In this document: positions 34,681 to 43,060 of the stretch, one piece after another
Position numbering within the stretch: position 1 is the stretch's first letter
Layout: each line of letters opens with the position of its first letter
Assembly: GCA_012520945.1 (NCBI GenBank)
Contig: JAAYNH010000072.1
Location: 1 to 53,233, forward strand
Length of the DNA stretch: 53,233 nucleotides
Direction: 5' to 3'
Source of the DNA: Treponema sp.
GTDB lineage: Bacteria > Spirochaetota > Spirochaetia > Treponematales > Treponemataceae
Position numbers and translations under genes: made by a program
Notes under the pieces: model-generated
Databases searched by the model: none
What the model was told of the DNA's origin: nothing
Seen by the model: the letters and a program-made list of their open reading frames with translations, nothing else

Positions 34681-35726
34681 ATGAAAAAAAAAAATTTTTA
34701 GCTTTTGTTTTTGTATCTGCATTTCTACTTTGTTCGTTTCAATGTAGTTATGTTCAAGTAGGTACAATGCCACCACCTCAAAATTTCACTGCAACAGTAA
34801 TATCTGAAACGAAAGTAATGCTTTCTTGGTCAGAGGTTATCGCAAGTGCAACATATCATATAATTCGAAGCAATAAAGATTTTGGTACAAAGCATTTTCG
34901 CACAAATTCATTAAGTTATTTAGATTCTAACTTAATACCCGGCACGGAATATTCCTATGAAGTTTATGCAGAATATTATAATAGACATTACTACTATGGA
35001 GAAAATTCGGAAACTGTTATTGTTACAACGACAGGAATAAAACCGAATATTCCGGATGCACCTGAAAATATCACAGTTAAAGCATCTGAAACGATTAACA
35101 GATCTATTAACATTACTTGGGACCCCGTTCCTAATGCCGCTTATTACGAAGTTTTTAGCATTGTAGAATTTGACAATAATTACAAACGTTTGTACTATGA
35201 TAATTACAAACAAGAAAGAAAGCTTTTTTCCGCATCTCCCATAACAGATACAACATTCTCACACAATGGTTGCTCCGTTGGAAATTATTATACATATAAA
35301 GTGCGTGCTATTGATGCAAAAGGTAACATAGGCAAGTTTGGGTATATTTACAAGCGTACTAAGCCAAAAGGTGAAGAAGATTTTTCTAACAAAATGAAAG
35401 CACTTCCTTTAACAAAAAATTTGATTGAAGATTTTTCCTTTGTAAAATCGACAGAAAGCATCTGGGTTTCTTTTTTAACAGATGCAAATGGTAAAGCAGA
35501 TATTACATTTAATCATTATTCAAACAATGAAAATTCTATTTATATTTCAATTTATAAAGATAACGCAAATTCTTTAGAATTTATTAAAGAAATTTTTTGT
35601 AAAAAAAATCTAACAGAAAAAATAAATGGCAATCCATCCGATAAATATTTTATTCGCATGGATTACACAAAAGGTTTGAACAATGACAACAGAATAGCAA
35701 TCTTACTTCACGGAGAGGACGAATAA
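34681..35726 (+). pseudogene. FN3-domain lipoprotein gene, out of frame at an 11-A tract (phase-variable or broken)
   Basis: An ATG at 34681 with a strong ribosome site (AGGAGA) is followed by 11 A (34684-34694) and, in that frame, a stop after six codons. Adding one A restores one frame through to 35726: a lipoprotein signal peptide (MKKKKFLAFVFVSAFLLCS, then FQCSYVQ) and about 348 residues in all. The body is intact: two fibronectin type III-like domains (about 30-115, 125-225; PPPQNFTATVISETKVMLSW, SINITWDPVPNAAYYEVF) and a C-terminal beta-rich part. An internal ATG at 34767 has no good ribosome site and would give a non-secreted product. Confidence 0.75.
34684..34694 (+). repeat. Poly(A)11 tract at the start of a surface lipoprotein gene
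   Basis: Eleven consecutive A directly after the start codon. Nine or twelve would put the gene in frame; eleven put it off. Such tracts are prone to replication or transcription slippage. The downstream paralogue has only eight A at the same place and is in frame. Confidence 0.85.
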
Positions 35727-36739
35727 TGAAAAAAAACATATTTCTTTTAACCGCTTTAATTATATTATTTTTACTTTTTACTTCTTGTAAACCTATTATT
35801 ATTACTGACCCAAAACTTGTTCCTCCAAAAAACTTCACGGAAGTAAAAATAACCGACTATTCAATTTCATTTTCATGGGACACTGTTGAAGTGGCTTCTT
35901 TTTATAACATTGCTTTTTCATCTAACGATGAAATCTACATTTCTTTAATTGAGCAATGCGAATCTGCAACAAATTTTGAGTTAAAGTCTTTATTGCCTAA
36001 TACAAAGTATTATTTTAAGGTAAGAAGTCATATTAGCAGTGAAATTTATAGCGATTATTCAAATGTAGTTTCTTTCACAACACTCCCAACAAATCCGGAT
36101 CAATTGCTTTTCCCTCCAAAAAGTATTTATGTAATGTGTGATGCAAACGATTGTACAAAAATTAATTTATCATGGGAAGAAACTGAAAACACAACAAAAT
36201 ATGAAATTTATTATATGCATGATTTTGATATCGGTTATAAAGTTTTAACAACAGTTGCAGACACAAATTACGTACATACGGGACTTGATGTTGGAAAAAT
36301 CTATAACTATTACATTATAAGTAAAAATGATGTAGGACATTTTAGCAAAAAAAGTGAAATTGTTTCTTGTGGAACTTGGTTTAAGAACACTTCAATAAAT
36401 AATGCAATTGATGTTTCTGACGGTAGTTCATATGCATTTGAATTTTCAAATTTATCAAATGTTCAATGGATAAAATTTAATACCGGTTTATCAACGGAAG
36501 TAAAATTTACTGCTAAGCAAAATATTGAATCTAGTGTTTTATCTTTTACTCTTTGTAAAAAAGATTCAGATGATACAATGACATTTTTGAAAACTGTTTA
36601 TGCAGTTTCAGAAAAAGATATTATTTTTTCTGAATTAACAACAGATTCTGAATATTATATTTCTATTGATCTTGTCTTTGGAGAAACTTCTAATGCTAGC
36701 AATCAAACGAATGTTTATACTATTAAAAAAAATAGTTAA
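35726..36739 (+). CDS. Lipoprotein with fibronectin type III-like domains
   Basis: A 337-residue predicted lipoprotein (signal NIFLLTALIILFLLFTSC, mature start at Cys21). Two FN3-like domains follow: about 33-118 (PPKNFTEVKITDYSISFSW ... YYFKVRSHISSEIYSDYS) and about 128-215 (KINLSWEETENTTKYEIYY). The C-terminal third is beta-rich and similar in layout to the upstream paralogue. It probably displays on the outer or inner membrane surface; binding partner unknown. Its ATG shares a base with the upstream stop (TAATG), so it may need translation of that gene. A GGAGAGG site lies before it. Confidence 0.82.
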   Translation: MKKNIFLLTALIILFLLFTSCKPIIITDPKLVPPKNFTEVKITDYSISFSWDTVEVASFYNIAFSSNDEIYISLIEQCESATNFELKSLLPNTKYYFKVRSHISSEIYSDYSNVVSFTTLPTNPDQLLFPPKSIYVMCDANDCTKINLSWEETENTTKYEIYYMHDFDIGYKVLTTVADTNYVHTGLDVGKIYNYYIISKNDVGHFSKKSEIVSCGTWFKNTSINNAIDVSDGSSYAFEFSNLSNVQWIKFNTGLSTEVKFTAKQNIESSVLSFTLCKKDSDDTMTFLKTVYAVSEKDIIFSELTTDSEYYISIDLVFGETSNASNQTNVYTIKKNS

Positions 36740-36779
36740 CGTATTTAAATTATAATATCATTTATTAGGAGAAGAAGTT

Positions 36780-37451
36780 ATGAAACTATTTAAATTTTTG
36801 TTTATATTAATATTATTTTTTTCACTATTTAATTTTACATCTTGTCTTTATGACTATACCACCAATATTACTATTTCAAAACTGGTTCCAACATATGACA
36901 CCGTAACAATTTATATTGAAAAGGATGATGACATTTATAACTATGAATTGCAAAAAAAAATTAATTCTAAATTTGAAAACATAGCTAATAGTTATCAATT
37001 TAGAATAGACACTGATAAATACTATATTTTTGTTGACAAACTTCTTGATTCAGAAACAGAATATGAGTACAGAATAAGAAGCCAAAGATATTATTCAAGT
37101 GATGCATATTATACCGCACCCAAAAAAGTTATAACTCTAAAAAATGAAAGTTTGGTACTGGGAAAAACTACAATAACAAGTCATGTTTTAAATGAAGATG
37201 CCTTGACTTTGAATTGGGAAGCCGTTGATGGAGCAAGTTATTATGAAATATATGTAAAGGTATATCATACTAGCTATAATTCTTATGATAACTTTGATTT
37301 TTATTTACACAAAACAAATATTGAAACAACTACTTATACTTTTTCAATCAAGGATACTCATTATAATTCTTTTGTTGTTCGTGCAAGAAACGCTGAAGGC
37401 AAATATGGAAAATTTTCAGATTGCATTGAATTAATTACTGAAAATGACTGA
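36780..37451 (+). CDS. Lipoprotein with fibronectin type III-like domain
   Basis: A 223-residue predicted lipoprotein (FLFILILFFSLFNFTSC, Cys at about 22). The mature part holds an irregular beta domain and then an FN3-like domain (about 122-220: ALTLNWEAVDGASYYEIYV ... SFVVRARNAEGKYGKFS). It is the shortest of three tandem paralogues and lacks the C-terminal beta part of the other two. A Shine-Dalgarno site (AGGAGAAG) precedes the ATG. Confidence 0.8.
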   Translation: MKLFKFLFILILFFSLFNFTSCLYDYTTNITISKLVPTYDTVTIYIEKDDDIYNYELQKKINSKFENIANSYQFRIDTDKYYIFVDKLLDSETEYEYRIRSQRYYSSDAYYTAPKKVITLKNESLVLGKTTITSHVLNEDALTLNWEAVDGASYYEIYVKVYHTSYNSYDNFDFYLHKTNIETTTYTFSIKDTHYNSFVVRARNAEGKYGKFSDCIELITEND

Positions 37452-37460
37452 GTTTTTCTG

Positions 37461-37489
37461 TTGCAAAAACTTCCATTGTTTCGTAAAAT
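37461..37489 (+). promoter_or_regulatory. Promoter of the zinc uptake operon, predicted leaderless
   Basis: TTGCAA (37461-37466), 17 bp, TAAAAT (37484-37489); the ATG at 37496 is exactly 7 nt later and has no ribosome site. No clear palindromic Zur box was recognised across it. Confidence 0.65.
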
Positions 37490-37495
37490 GTTGAT

Positions 37496-38311
37496 ATGAC
37501 ATTAATTAATGTAGAAAACATAACTGTAAACTATGGAAGTTTTTGTGCCTTAAAAAACGTATCACTGAAAATTAATGTAGGTGATTATGTTTGTATTGTC
37601 GGTGCAAACGGTTCCGGAAAAACAACTTTAGTTAAAACTATACTTGGTCTCATTCCTTTTGCTTCAGGAAAAATTGAAAAAAATTTCACTTCTTGCGGAT
37701 ATTTACCACAACACTCTGCTATAAAAAAAGATTTTCCGGCAAGCGTTTTTGAAGTTGTATTAAGTGCAACAGTTGCACATCATAAATTTTGGAAACCTTT
37801 TTTTACAAAAAAAGATAAAGAAAATGCAATATTGCAAATGCAAAAACTGGAAATAGCAAACATTGCAAAAAAAAGTTTTGCTGAACTTTCCGGAGGTCAA
37901 CAGCAAAGAGTTTTACTGGCTCGTTCCTTGTGTGCTGCAGATAATTTACTTATACTTGATGAACCGGTAACCGGCCTTGATCCTATAGTTACGGATGAGC
38001 TGTATTCCATTATTCGCAAACTAAACCGACAAGAAAATTTGGCAGTGCTAATGGTTAGTCACGATATTCATAGAGCCGTACAAAATGCATCACACATTTT
38101 ACATTTACAAAAAGAAAGTTTGTTTTTTGGCACTGTTGCAGATTACAAACAAACGGAATTATTTACACGAATGTCTAGCGTAGAATCATGTACAACACAT
38201 TATTGTATGCATTGCGGACCGGATTGCATTTCAAGTCATATTATTAATAAAGAAAACTTCGCACAAAAAACAGAAGATTGTGTACACTGCAATTTAGAAA
38301 GGAATGCATAA
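37496..38311 (+). CDS. znuC: Zinc/manganese-type ABC transporter ATPase with Cys/His-rich tail
   Basis: A 271-residue ATPase: Walker A GANGSGKTTLVK, signature LSGGQQQRVLLARSL, Walker B LLILDEPVTGLDP. Family and the following permease identify a ZnuBC/MntBA-type importer. The last 40 residues are unusual: cysteines at 232, 237, 240, 244, 262 and 265 and histidines at 235, 239, 248 and 264 (including YCMHCGPDC and DCVHC), a probable metal-binding tail that could sense cytoplasmic zinc. No periplasmic binding protein (ZnuA) gene lies in the operon. It is the first gene of a four-gene unit. Confidence 0.88.
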   Translation: MTLINVENITVNYGSFCALKNVSLKINVGDYVCIVGANGSGKTTLVKTILGLIPFASGKIEKNFTSCGYLPQHSAIKKDFPASVFEVVLSATVAHHKFWKPFFTKKDKENAILQMQKLEIANIAKKSFAELSGGQQQRVLLARSLCAADNLLILDEPVTGLDPIVTDELYSIIRKLNRQENLAVLMVSHDIHRAVQNASHILHLQKESLFFGTVADYKQTELFTRMSSVESCTTHYCMHCGPDCISSHIINKENFAQKTEDCVHCNLERNA

Positions 38312-38313
38312 AA

Positions 38314-39129
38314 ATGATTAAATTTTTTACAGAATTATTTTCATATGGTTTTATTTTACGTGCTGCTATTGCAGGAAGTTTAGTTGCCCTGTGTGCATCC
38401 CTTCTAGGTATTAGCTTGGTGTTAAAAAGATTTTCCATGATTGGAGATGGACTTAGCCATGTAGGATTTGGTACTTTGGCAATTGCAATGGCATTAAATT
38501 TTTCACCTCTAGGCGTTTCCATTCCAATTTCTATTATAGCCTCATTTTTTTTACTTCGTCTTTCAAATGACTCATCTTTAAACGGAGACGCCGCAATAGC
38601 CTTAGTTTCCTCCAGCTCACTTGCTGCAGGTATTTTAATAACATCTATTACAAGCGGTCTGAACACGGATGTAACATCATATATGTTCGGAAGCATTTTA
38701 TCCATAAGCAAAAATGATGTTATTATTAGCATTATTCTTTGTACGTTAGTGTTGTTTTTGTTTTGTTTTTTTTATCACAAAATTTTTGCTGTAACATTTG
38801 ATGAAACTTTTGCAACGGCAAGTGGTATCAAAACAAAAAACTATAATTCATTGCTTGCGGTTTTGACTGCACTTACAGTTGTTGTTGGAATGCGCTTAAT
38901 GGGAGCAATGATGATTTCAAGCTTAATTATTTTTCCTGCATTAACATCAATGCGTGTTTTTAAAAGTTTTAAATCCGTAACAATTTCCAGTGCCATACTT
39001 TCAATAATATGTTTTTTTATAGGCTTGATTTTTTCATTTGCTTTTTCAACACCGGCAGGAGCCACTATTGTTATTGCAAATTTAATTTGCTTTTTAATTT
39101 TTTTTATTATAGGAAAGGTAAAAAATTAA
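38314..39129 (+). CDS. znuB: Zinc/manganese-type ABC transporter permease
   Basis: A 271-residue inner-membrane permease of the ABC-3 family with about eight hydrophobic helices. Typical segments: LLGISLVLKRFSMIGDGLSH near the N-terminus and VVGMRLMGAMMISSLIIFPA in the second half. The ATG at 38314 follows GAAAGGA and is 2 bp after the znuC stop; an upstream in-frame ATG inside znuC lacks support. Confidence 0.9.
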   Translation: MIKFFTELFSYGFILRAAIAGSLVALCASLLGISLVLKRFSMIGDGLSHVGFGTLAIAMALNFSPLGVSIPISIIASFFLLRLSNDSSLNGDAAIALVSSSSLAAGILITSITSGLNTDVTSYMFGSILSISKNDVIISIILCTLVLFLFCFFYHKIFAVTFDETFATASGIKTKNYNSLLAVLTALTVVVGMRLMGAMMISSLIIFPALTSMRVFKSFKSVTISSAILSIICFFIGLIFSFAFSTPAGATIVIANLICFLIFFIIGKVKN

Positions 39130-39133
39130 AATT

Positions 39134-39769
39134 ATGAAACACTTTTTTTCTTTAATATTCTTTATTTTAATTAGTTCAATTTCTCTTTTTTCACATCCGC
39201 ATATGTTTATGGAATGCTCTGCAGAATTTGTATGGAACAAAGATAAGCTTTCCGGCGTTTTTATAGAGTGGACATTTGATCAATTTTTTTCAGCAGACAT
39301 AATTGCCGCTTGTGATAAAAATCAAGACGGAAAATTTAATGCTCTTGAAACTCAAAATGTTTATGACAGTGCATTTATAAATTTGCGTCACTATTATTAT
39401 TTTACATTTATCCGACAGGGCGATAAAAGAACAAATCCTTCTAAAGTTGAAAAATTTTCTGTTTCTCAAAAAAACGGTGTTATGAAATATAATTTTTTTA
39501 TTGATCTTAGTGATTATAAACAAGAAGAAATAAATGTTGCAATTTATGACTATACGTTTTTTTGTGCAATTGATTACACAAAAGAAAATCCTGTGAAACT
39601 CACTTATGATAAAAACTATATAAATCCACGCTTTGACATTATTGAAAATAGAAAATATCCCGTTTATTATAATCCACTTGGAGCAATAGATGACACAACT
39701 ATTTATTATGAATATAAAAAAGGATTGCAAACATATTATCCAAAGGAAATAAAAATTTCTTATGAATAA
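39134..39769 (+). CDS. DUF1007 family periplasmic protein (ZevA-like)
   Basis: A 211-residue secreted protein (signal HFFSLIFFILISSISLFS, then the hallmark HPHMFMECSAEFVW). It has the DUF1007 layout, including an EF-hand-like DKNQDGKFNALE. In Haemophilus influenzae the DUF1007 protein ZevA works with the NicO-type permease ZevB in zinc acquisition, and the same pair occurs here behind ZnuCB. Its 3' end overlaps the next gene by 8 bp. Confidence 0.82.
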   Translation: MKHFFSLIFFILISSISLFSHPHMFMECSAEFVWNKDKLSGVFIEWTFDQFFSADIIAACDKNQDGKFNALETQNVYDSAFINLRHYYYFTFIRQGDKRTNPSKVEKFSVSQKNGVMKYNFFIDLSDYKQEEINVAIYDYTFFCAIDYTKENPVKLTYDKNYINPRFDIIENRKYPVYYNPLGAIDDTTIYYEYKKGLQTYYPKEIKISYE

Positions 39770-40727
39770 TAAGTTAAAATATATTTTTATAATTTTATTT
39801 TTTACATTTGCTTCATATTTATTCTGTAATCCATTTTTAGGAAATTCATCTAAAAAACTAGAAACAAATAATATTGAACAAGACACTGAAAATGAAACTG
39901 TAAAAAATAACACAACACCAACTCCCGTGCGTTCTTCAAAACAAAGAGAATCACTTATTAAAAAGCAAAAAATACTTCGCGAAAAATTGGGAAAGTTTTT
40001 CTTTGACTTAAAAAACAGTTCTGATAAAACACATAATCAAAAAATCATTTGGAACATTTTACTTGCTAGTTTTTTATACGGCATTTTTCATGCAGCAGGT
40101 CCAGGTCACAGAAAAACCATTGTTTTTTCAATGTATCTAACACGTAAAAGTAAAATATGGGAACCTGCTGTAACCGGTCTTGCTTTGGCTTTTCTTCATG
40201 GCGGAACAGCAATATTTTTAATGATGCTTTTTTCAGGAATATCATCATCAATTTCTGCAAAAACAAACAATGTTGCAATTTATCTTGAAGGCTTTTCTTA
40301 TTTGTTAATTATTGTAACAGCAGTAGTTTTATTAATTCATGAGATAATTTCTTTTATAAAATATCAAAATTCATCTTCTGTTTGTACCAATGAAAATTCA
40401 CAAAATAAAATAGGATACATTTCTTTTTTAATTTCCGGTTGTTATCCTTGTCCGGGAGCTATTTTAGTTTTAGTTCTTTCTTTTACATTGAAAATCTTAA
40501 AAATTGGCATAGCAAGTGTTTTAGCAATGTCTCTTGGTATGTCTATTCCAATTATTTTTTCTGCTTATCTTGCATGGTTCGGAAAAACCGGTATTTTTAA
40601 AATACTTAAACAAAATGAAAAACAAGCTTCCATCACTGCCTTTATTTTAAGTTGTTTCGGTTATGTTTTACTCATTGGTTTTTCACTTTACATTGCCCTA
40701 CCGTTTTTTTTGAACTTACACTTTTAG
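39762..40727 (+). CDS. NicO-type metal permease (ZevB/RcnA-like)
   Basis: A 321-residue membrane protein: one N-terminal hydrophobic segment, a Lys/Glu/Ser-rich stretch (about 28-85), then about six helices with the family motif HAAGPGHRKT and a second CYPCPGA motif near residue 228. The NicO family covers nickel/cobalt exporters and, with DUF1007 partners, zinc transporters. The operon context with znuCB favours zinc. Overlap with the DUF1007 gene suggests coupled translation. Confidence 0.85.
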   Translation: MNNKLKYIFIILFFTFASYLFCNPFLGNSSKKLETNNIEQDTENETVKNNTTPTPVRSSKQRESLIKKQKILREKLGKFFFDLKNSSDKTHNQKIIWNILLASFLYGIFHAAGPGHRKTIVFSMYLTRKSKIWEPAVTGLALAFLHGGTAIFLMMLFSGISSSISAKTNNVAIYLEGFSYLLIIVTAVVLLIHEIISFIKYQNSSSVCTNENSQNKIGYISFLISGCYPCPGAILVLVLSFTLKILKIGIASVLAMSLGMSIPIIFSAYLAWFGKTGIFKILKQNEKQASITAFILSCFGYVLLIGFSLYIALPFFLNLHF

Positions 40728-40919
40728 TACTATTAAGAATAAAAGATATATTATTTAACGCTATTTCTTGTTTTGTTTTTTACCTATAAATAACATTCAA
40801 TATATCAAATCTATTTTCAGCTTACTATTCTTACTTAAACATCCGTTTATAGACGCAAATAATATAAAAAAATCGTGGTTACTCTTTCAGAAGGAACAAT
40901 AATATAATATAATATATCT
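40728..40919 (+). promoter_or_regulatory. Intergenic region with promoter of aspartate dehydrogenase gene, predicted leaderless
   Basis: The 192-bp gap is A/T-rich, with no reading frame or strong hairpin seen in the first 170 bp. At its end two overlapping TATAAT hexamers (40903-40908, 40908-40913) precede the ATG at 40920; the second ends exactly 7 nt before it. The -35 match is poor (TTTCAG at 40885-40890). An AAGGA at 40891-40895 is too far from the ATG to act as ribosome site. Confidence 0.5.
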
Positions 40920-41747
40920 ATGAAAACTATAAAAAAACTTGCTTTTGTTGGCTGCGGGAAATTAGCTGACATTGTTATTAATGCGTTAATTGACGGATTT
41001 TTGCCGGATTACGCCTTAGTTGGAGTTATGTCTCGTTCAAAAAAATCTGCAGATGCTGTTGCTGAAAAAGTTGCACGAAAATTAGAAGACGGTATTTCAA
41101 ACTGTGCTGCATGTTCAACTATGGAAGAATTATTACAATTAAAACCTGATTACATTGTTGAATCTGCTAGTCCTGTTGCATTGACAGAATTAGCAATACC
41201 TGCTCTTTCATCAGGGGCTTCAATAATAGCTCTTTCTATAGGAGCATTTGCCGATGTAGATTTTTATGAAAAAGCAAAAAAAGTTGCATCGGAAAACGGC
41301 ACTAAAATATATTTAGTTTCCGGTGCTATTGGTGGCTTTGATGTTTTACGCACAACGTCATTGATGAGTGTTGCGGAAAATTACAATTGCACTGCAAGCT
41401 TTGATACGGAAAAAGGACCTAATTCCTTAAAAGATTCAAATGTATACACTGAAAGTTTGCAAGAAAACAAAAAAACGGTATTTAAAGGAAATGCTATTGA
41501 AGCCATCAAACTTTTTCCGACAAAAGTTAATGTTGCCGTTGCTGCATCTCTTGCATCTGTAGGTCCGGAAAATATGAAGGTATCCATAACTTCCATACCG
41601 AATTTTGTTGGTGACAGACATCATATTGAAATTAAAAATGACCAAGTAAAAGCAATTATCGATGTTTACAGTGAAACAGCACAAATTGCGGCATGGAGCG
41701 TTGTAAATACGTTACAAAATATTTCATCTCCGGTTGTTTTTTCATAA
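40920..41747 (+). CDS. Aspartate dehydrogenase family oxidoreductase
   Basis: A 275-residue NAD(P)-dependent enzyme of the aspartate dehydrogenase (NadX/DUF108) family: Rossmann motif LAFVGCGKLADIV (8-20), IVESASPVALTELAIPALSSG, and the family block VSGAIGGFDVLRTTSLMSV. Conserved features of the second domain (EAIKLFPTKVNVAVAASLAS, NFVGDRHHIEI) are present. The enzyme makes iminoaspartate for NAD synthesis or interconverts aspartate and oxaloacetate; no nadA or nadC is next to it. Single-gene unit closed by a strong terminator. Confidence 0.85.
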   Translation: MKTIKKLAFVGCGKLADIVINALIDGFLPDYALVGVMSRSKKSADAVAEKVARKLEDGISNCAACSTMEELLQLKPDYIVESASPVALTELAIPALSSGASIIALSIGAFADVDFYEKAKKVASENGTKIYLVSGAIGGFDVLRTTSLMSVAENYNCTASFDTEKGPNSLKDSNVYTESLQENKKTVFKGNAIEAIKLFPTKVNVAVAASLASVGPENMKVSITSIPNFVGDRHHIEIKNDQVKAIIDVYSETAQIAAWSVVNTLQNISSPVVFS

Positions 41748-41763
41748 AATGCCCATCAAACAA

Positions 41764-41801
41764 AAAAACTTCGTTTGCATAATAAAACAAACGAAGTTTT
41801 T
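41764..41801. terminator. Bidirectional intrinsic terminator
   Basis: Perfect 14-bp arms AAAAACTTCGTTTG (41764-41777) / CAAACGAAGTTTTT (41788-41801) with a 10-nt loop. The A and T ends serve both the plus-strand dehydrogenase gene and the convergent radical SAM gene. Confidence 0.92.
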
Positions 41802-41841
41802 AAACTAATTATATGTACACAAAATCATCGAATCGAGAAAT

Positions 41842-43035
41842 TTAAAAGCCCTTAATCTTTTTTCCAAAAAGCATATTTTGATAACAACGTAAACAACCCG
41901 GGAAAATTCCACCTTCACATGAATCAATTGCTTGACGGAACTTATTTGCACGTTCCCCATTATATATATCTGAAAATTTTTGCTGTGTAATATTTCCTAA
42001 AACATATTCATTATAATCGGCACAAAATGTTACGTCTCCATTGTAATTAATATTACATTGGCACCAAGGAACAATGCAGTGATTACGTACCGGCACTTCA
42101 AGCTTTGCATAATATTCATGTGTTTTTTCAGGGTTTAAAGCAGGTACTGTAATTGAAAGATGTCCATAATCTGTAGAATGAATTTTTTCTAAAATTGCAT
42201 GTAAACGTTCACCGTCAATATTTTCATTGTATCCGGTATTATATCCTTCCAAACAAAAAATATCCGTATCAAGTTTTTCTTTCATATATTGTTTGTGTGC
42301 CGCAACAATTTGATCGTTAGTATATGTACCCAAATTATAGATATGCCAATCTATATCAAAATCTTTGCTTGCTTCCGCTAAATCTGCTAAGGATTCATAG
42401 TTCATATTTGTAACAGTTGTAACTATTCCCATAAACGGAAGATGACTACCTTGCTTTTTCTTTTCACGATTAATTGCTTCAAAGCCTCTAATTACTTTTT
42501 CATAAGAACCTTTGCCCCGCATTGCATCATTTACATCTTCAAAAGCATCCAAAGAAACAAAAAGTGTGTGCCATTTTTCTGCAACAATACGCTGTGCATT
42601 TTTCTCAAGCAACGTGCCATTTGTGTTAATACTGCAAAAAGCACCTGAATCTTGAATATATTTAACTAAGGGAAAAATATCCGGATACATCAGCGGTTCT
42701 CCACCCCATAGATAATAAACCATATTCCCTTTTGCCAACTCATCTATCATAGGCTTATAACTTTCAAAAGGCAAAACTTTTTTTGACTCATCTATACCGG
42801 TTTGGCCTTTCAGCACACCTTTATCTCCGCGTTGACCGCACATAACACAACGCAAATTACATGCAGGCGTCAACTTCATATAAACAAGGCAAAAATTTTT
42901 CATATGATCGTAGCCAAAGTTATGACGTTTTTTTAACATGGTTAAACCCATTTTAAAAAAACCGCGAGCCATTTTCATTGAAAGTTTTTTATCTTTTTTA
43001 AAAAGTTTTGGAACAACAGAAAAATTTGTTTTCAT
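41842..43035 (-). CDS. Radical SAM protein with SPASM-like C-terminal cysteines
   Basis: A 397-residue protein with the radical SAM cluster motif CNLRCVMC (about 79-86) preceded by VYMKLTPA, and the YYLWGGEPLMYPD and SINTNGTLL strands of the family. The C-terminal part has a cysteine group (HCIVPWCQCNINYNGDVTFC ... CEGGIFPGCLRC) typical of SPASM domains that hold extra iron-sulfur clusters. SPASM proteins modify peptides, proteins or small molecules; no peptide substrate gene is recognisable nearby. A Shine-Dalgarno site (AGGA) precedes the ATG. It follows the dehydrogenase gene by 25 bp in one transcript. Confidence 0.88.
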   Translation of the reverse strand: MKTNFSVVPKLFKKDKKLSMKMARGFFKMGLTMLKKRHNFGYDHMKNFCLVYMKLTPACNLRCVMCGQRGDKGVLKGQTGIDESKKVLPFESYKPMIDELAKGNMVYYLWGGEPLMYPDIFPLVKYIQDSGAFCSINTNGTLLEKNAQRIVAEKWHTLFVSLDAFEDVNDAMRGKGSYEKVIRGFEAINREKKKQGSHLPFMGIVTTVTNMNYESLADLAEASKDFDIDWHIYNLGTYTNDQIVAAHKQYMKEKLDTDIFCLEGYNTGYNENIDGERLHAILEKIHSTDYGHLSITVPALNPEKTHEYYAKLEVPVRNHCIVPWCQCNINYNGDVTFCADYNEYVLGNITQQKFSDIYNGERANKFRQAIDSCEGGIFPGCLRCYQNMLFGKKIKGF

Positions 43036-43060
43036 TTTAATATCCTGAAAATTAAATATT

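Noticed and set aside
37442-37500. A Zur box at the zinc operon promoter
   Set aside because: No convincing palindrome across the promoter was visible by eye.
38278-38313. An upstream ATG for znuB inside znuC
   Set aside because: The ATG at 38314 has a proper ribosome site and gives the usual family N-terminus.
39290-39913. A 207-codon open frame on the minus strand opposite the DUF1007 and NicO genes
   Set aside because: It overlaps two clear genes, has a Phe/Ile/Asn-rich composition typical of a reverse-strand shadow in AT-rich DNA, and has no ribosome site.
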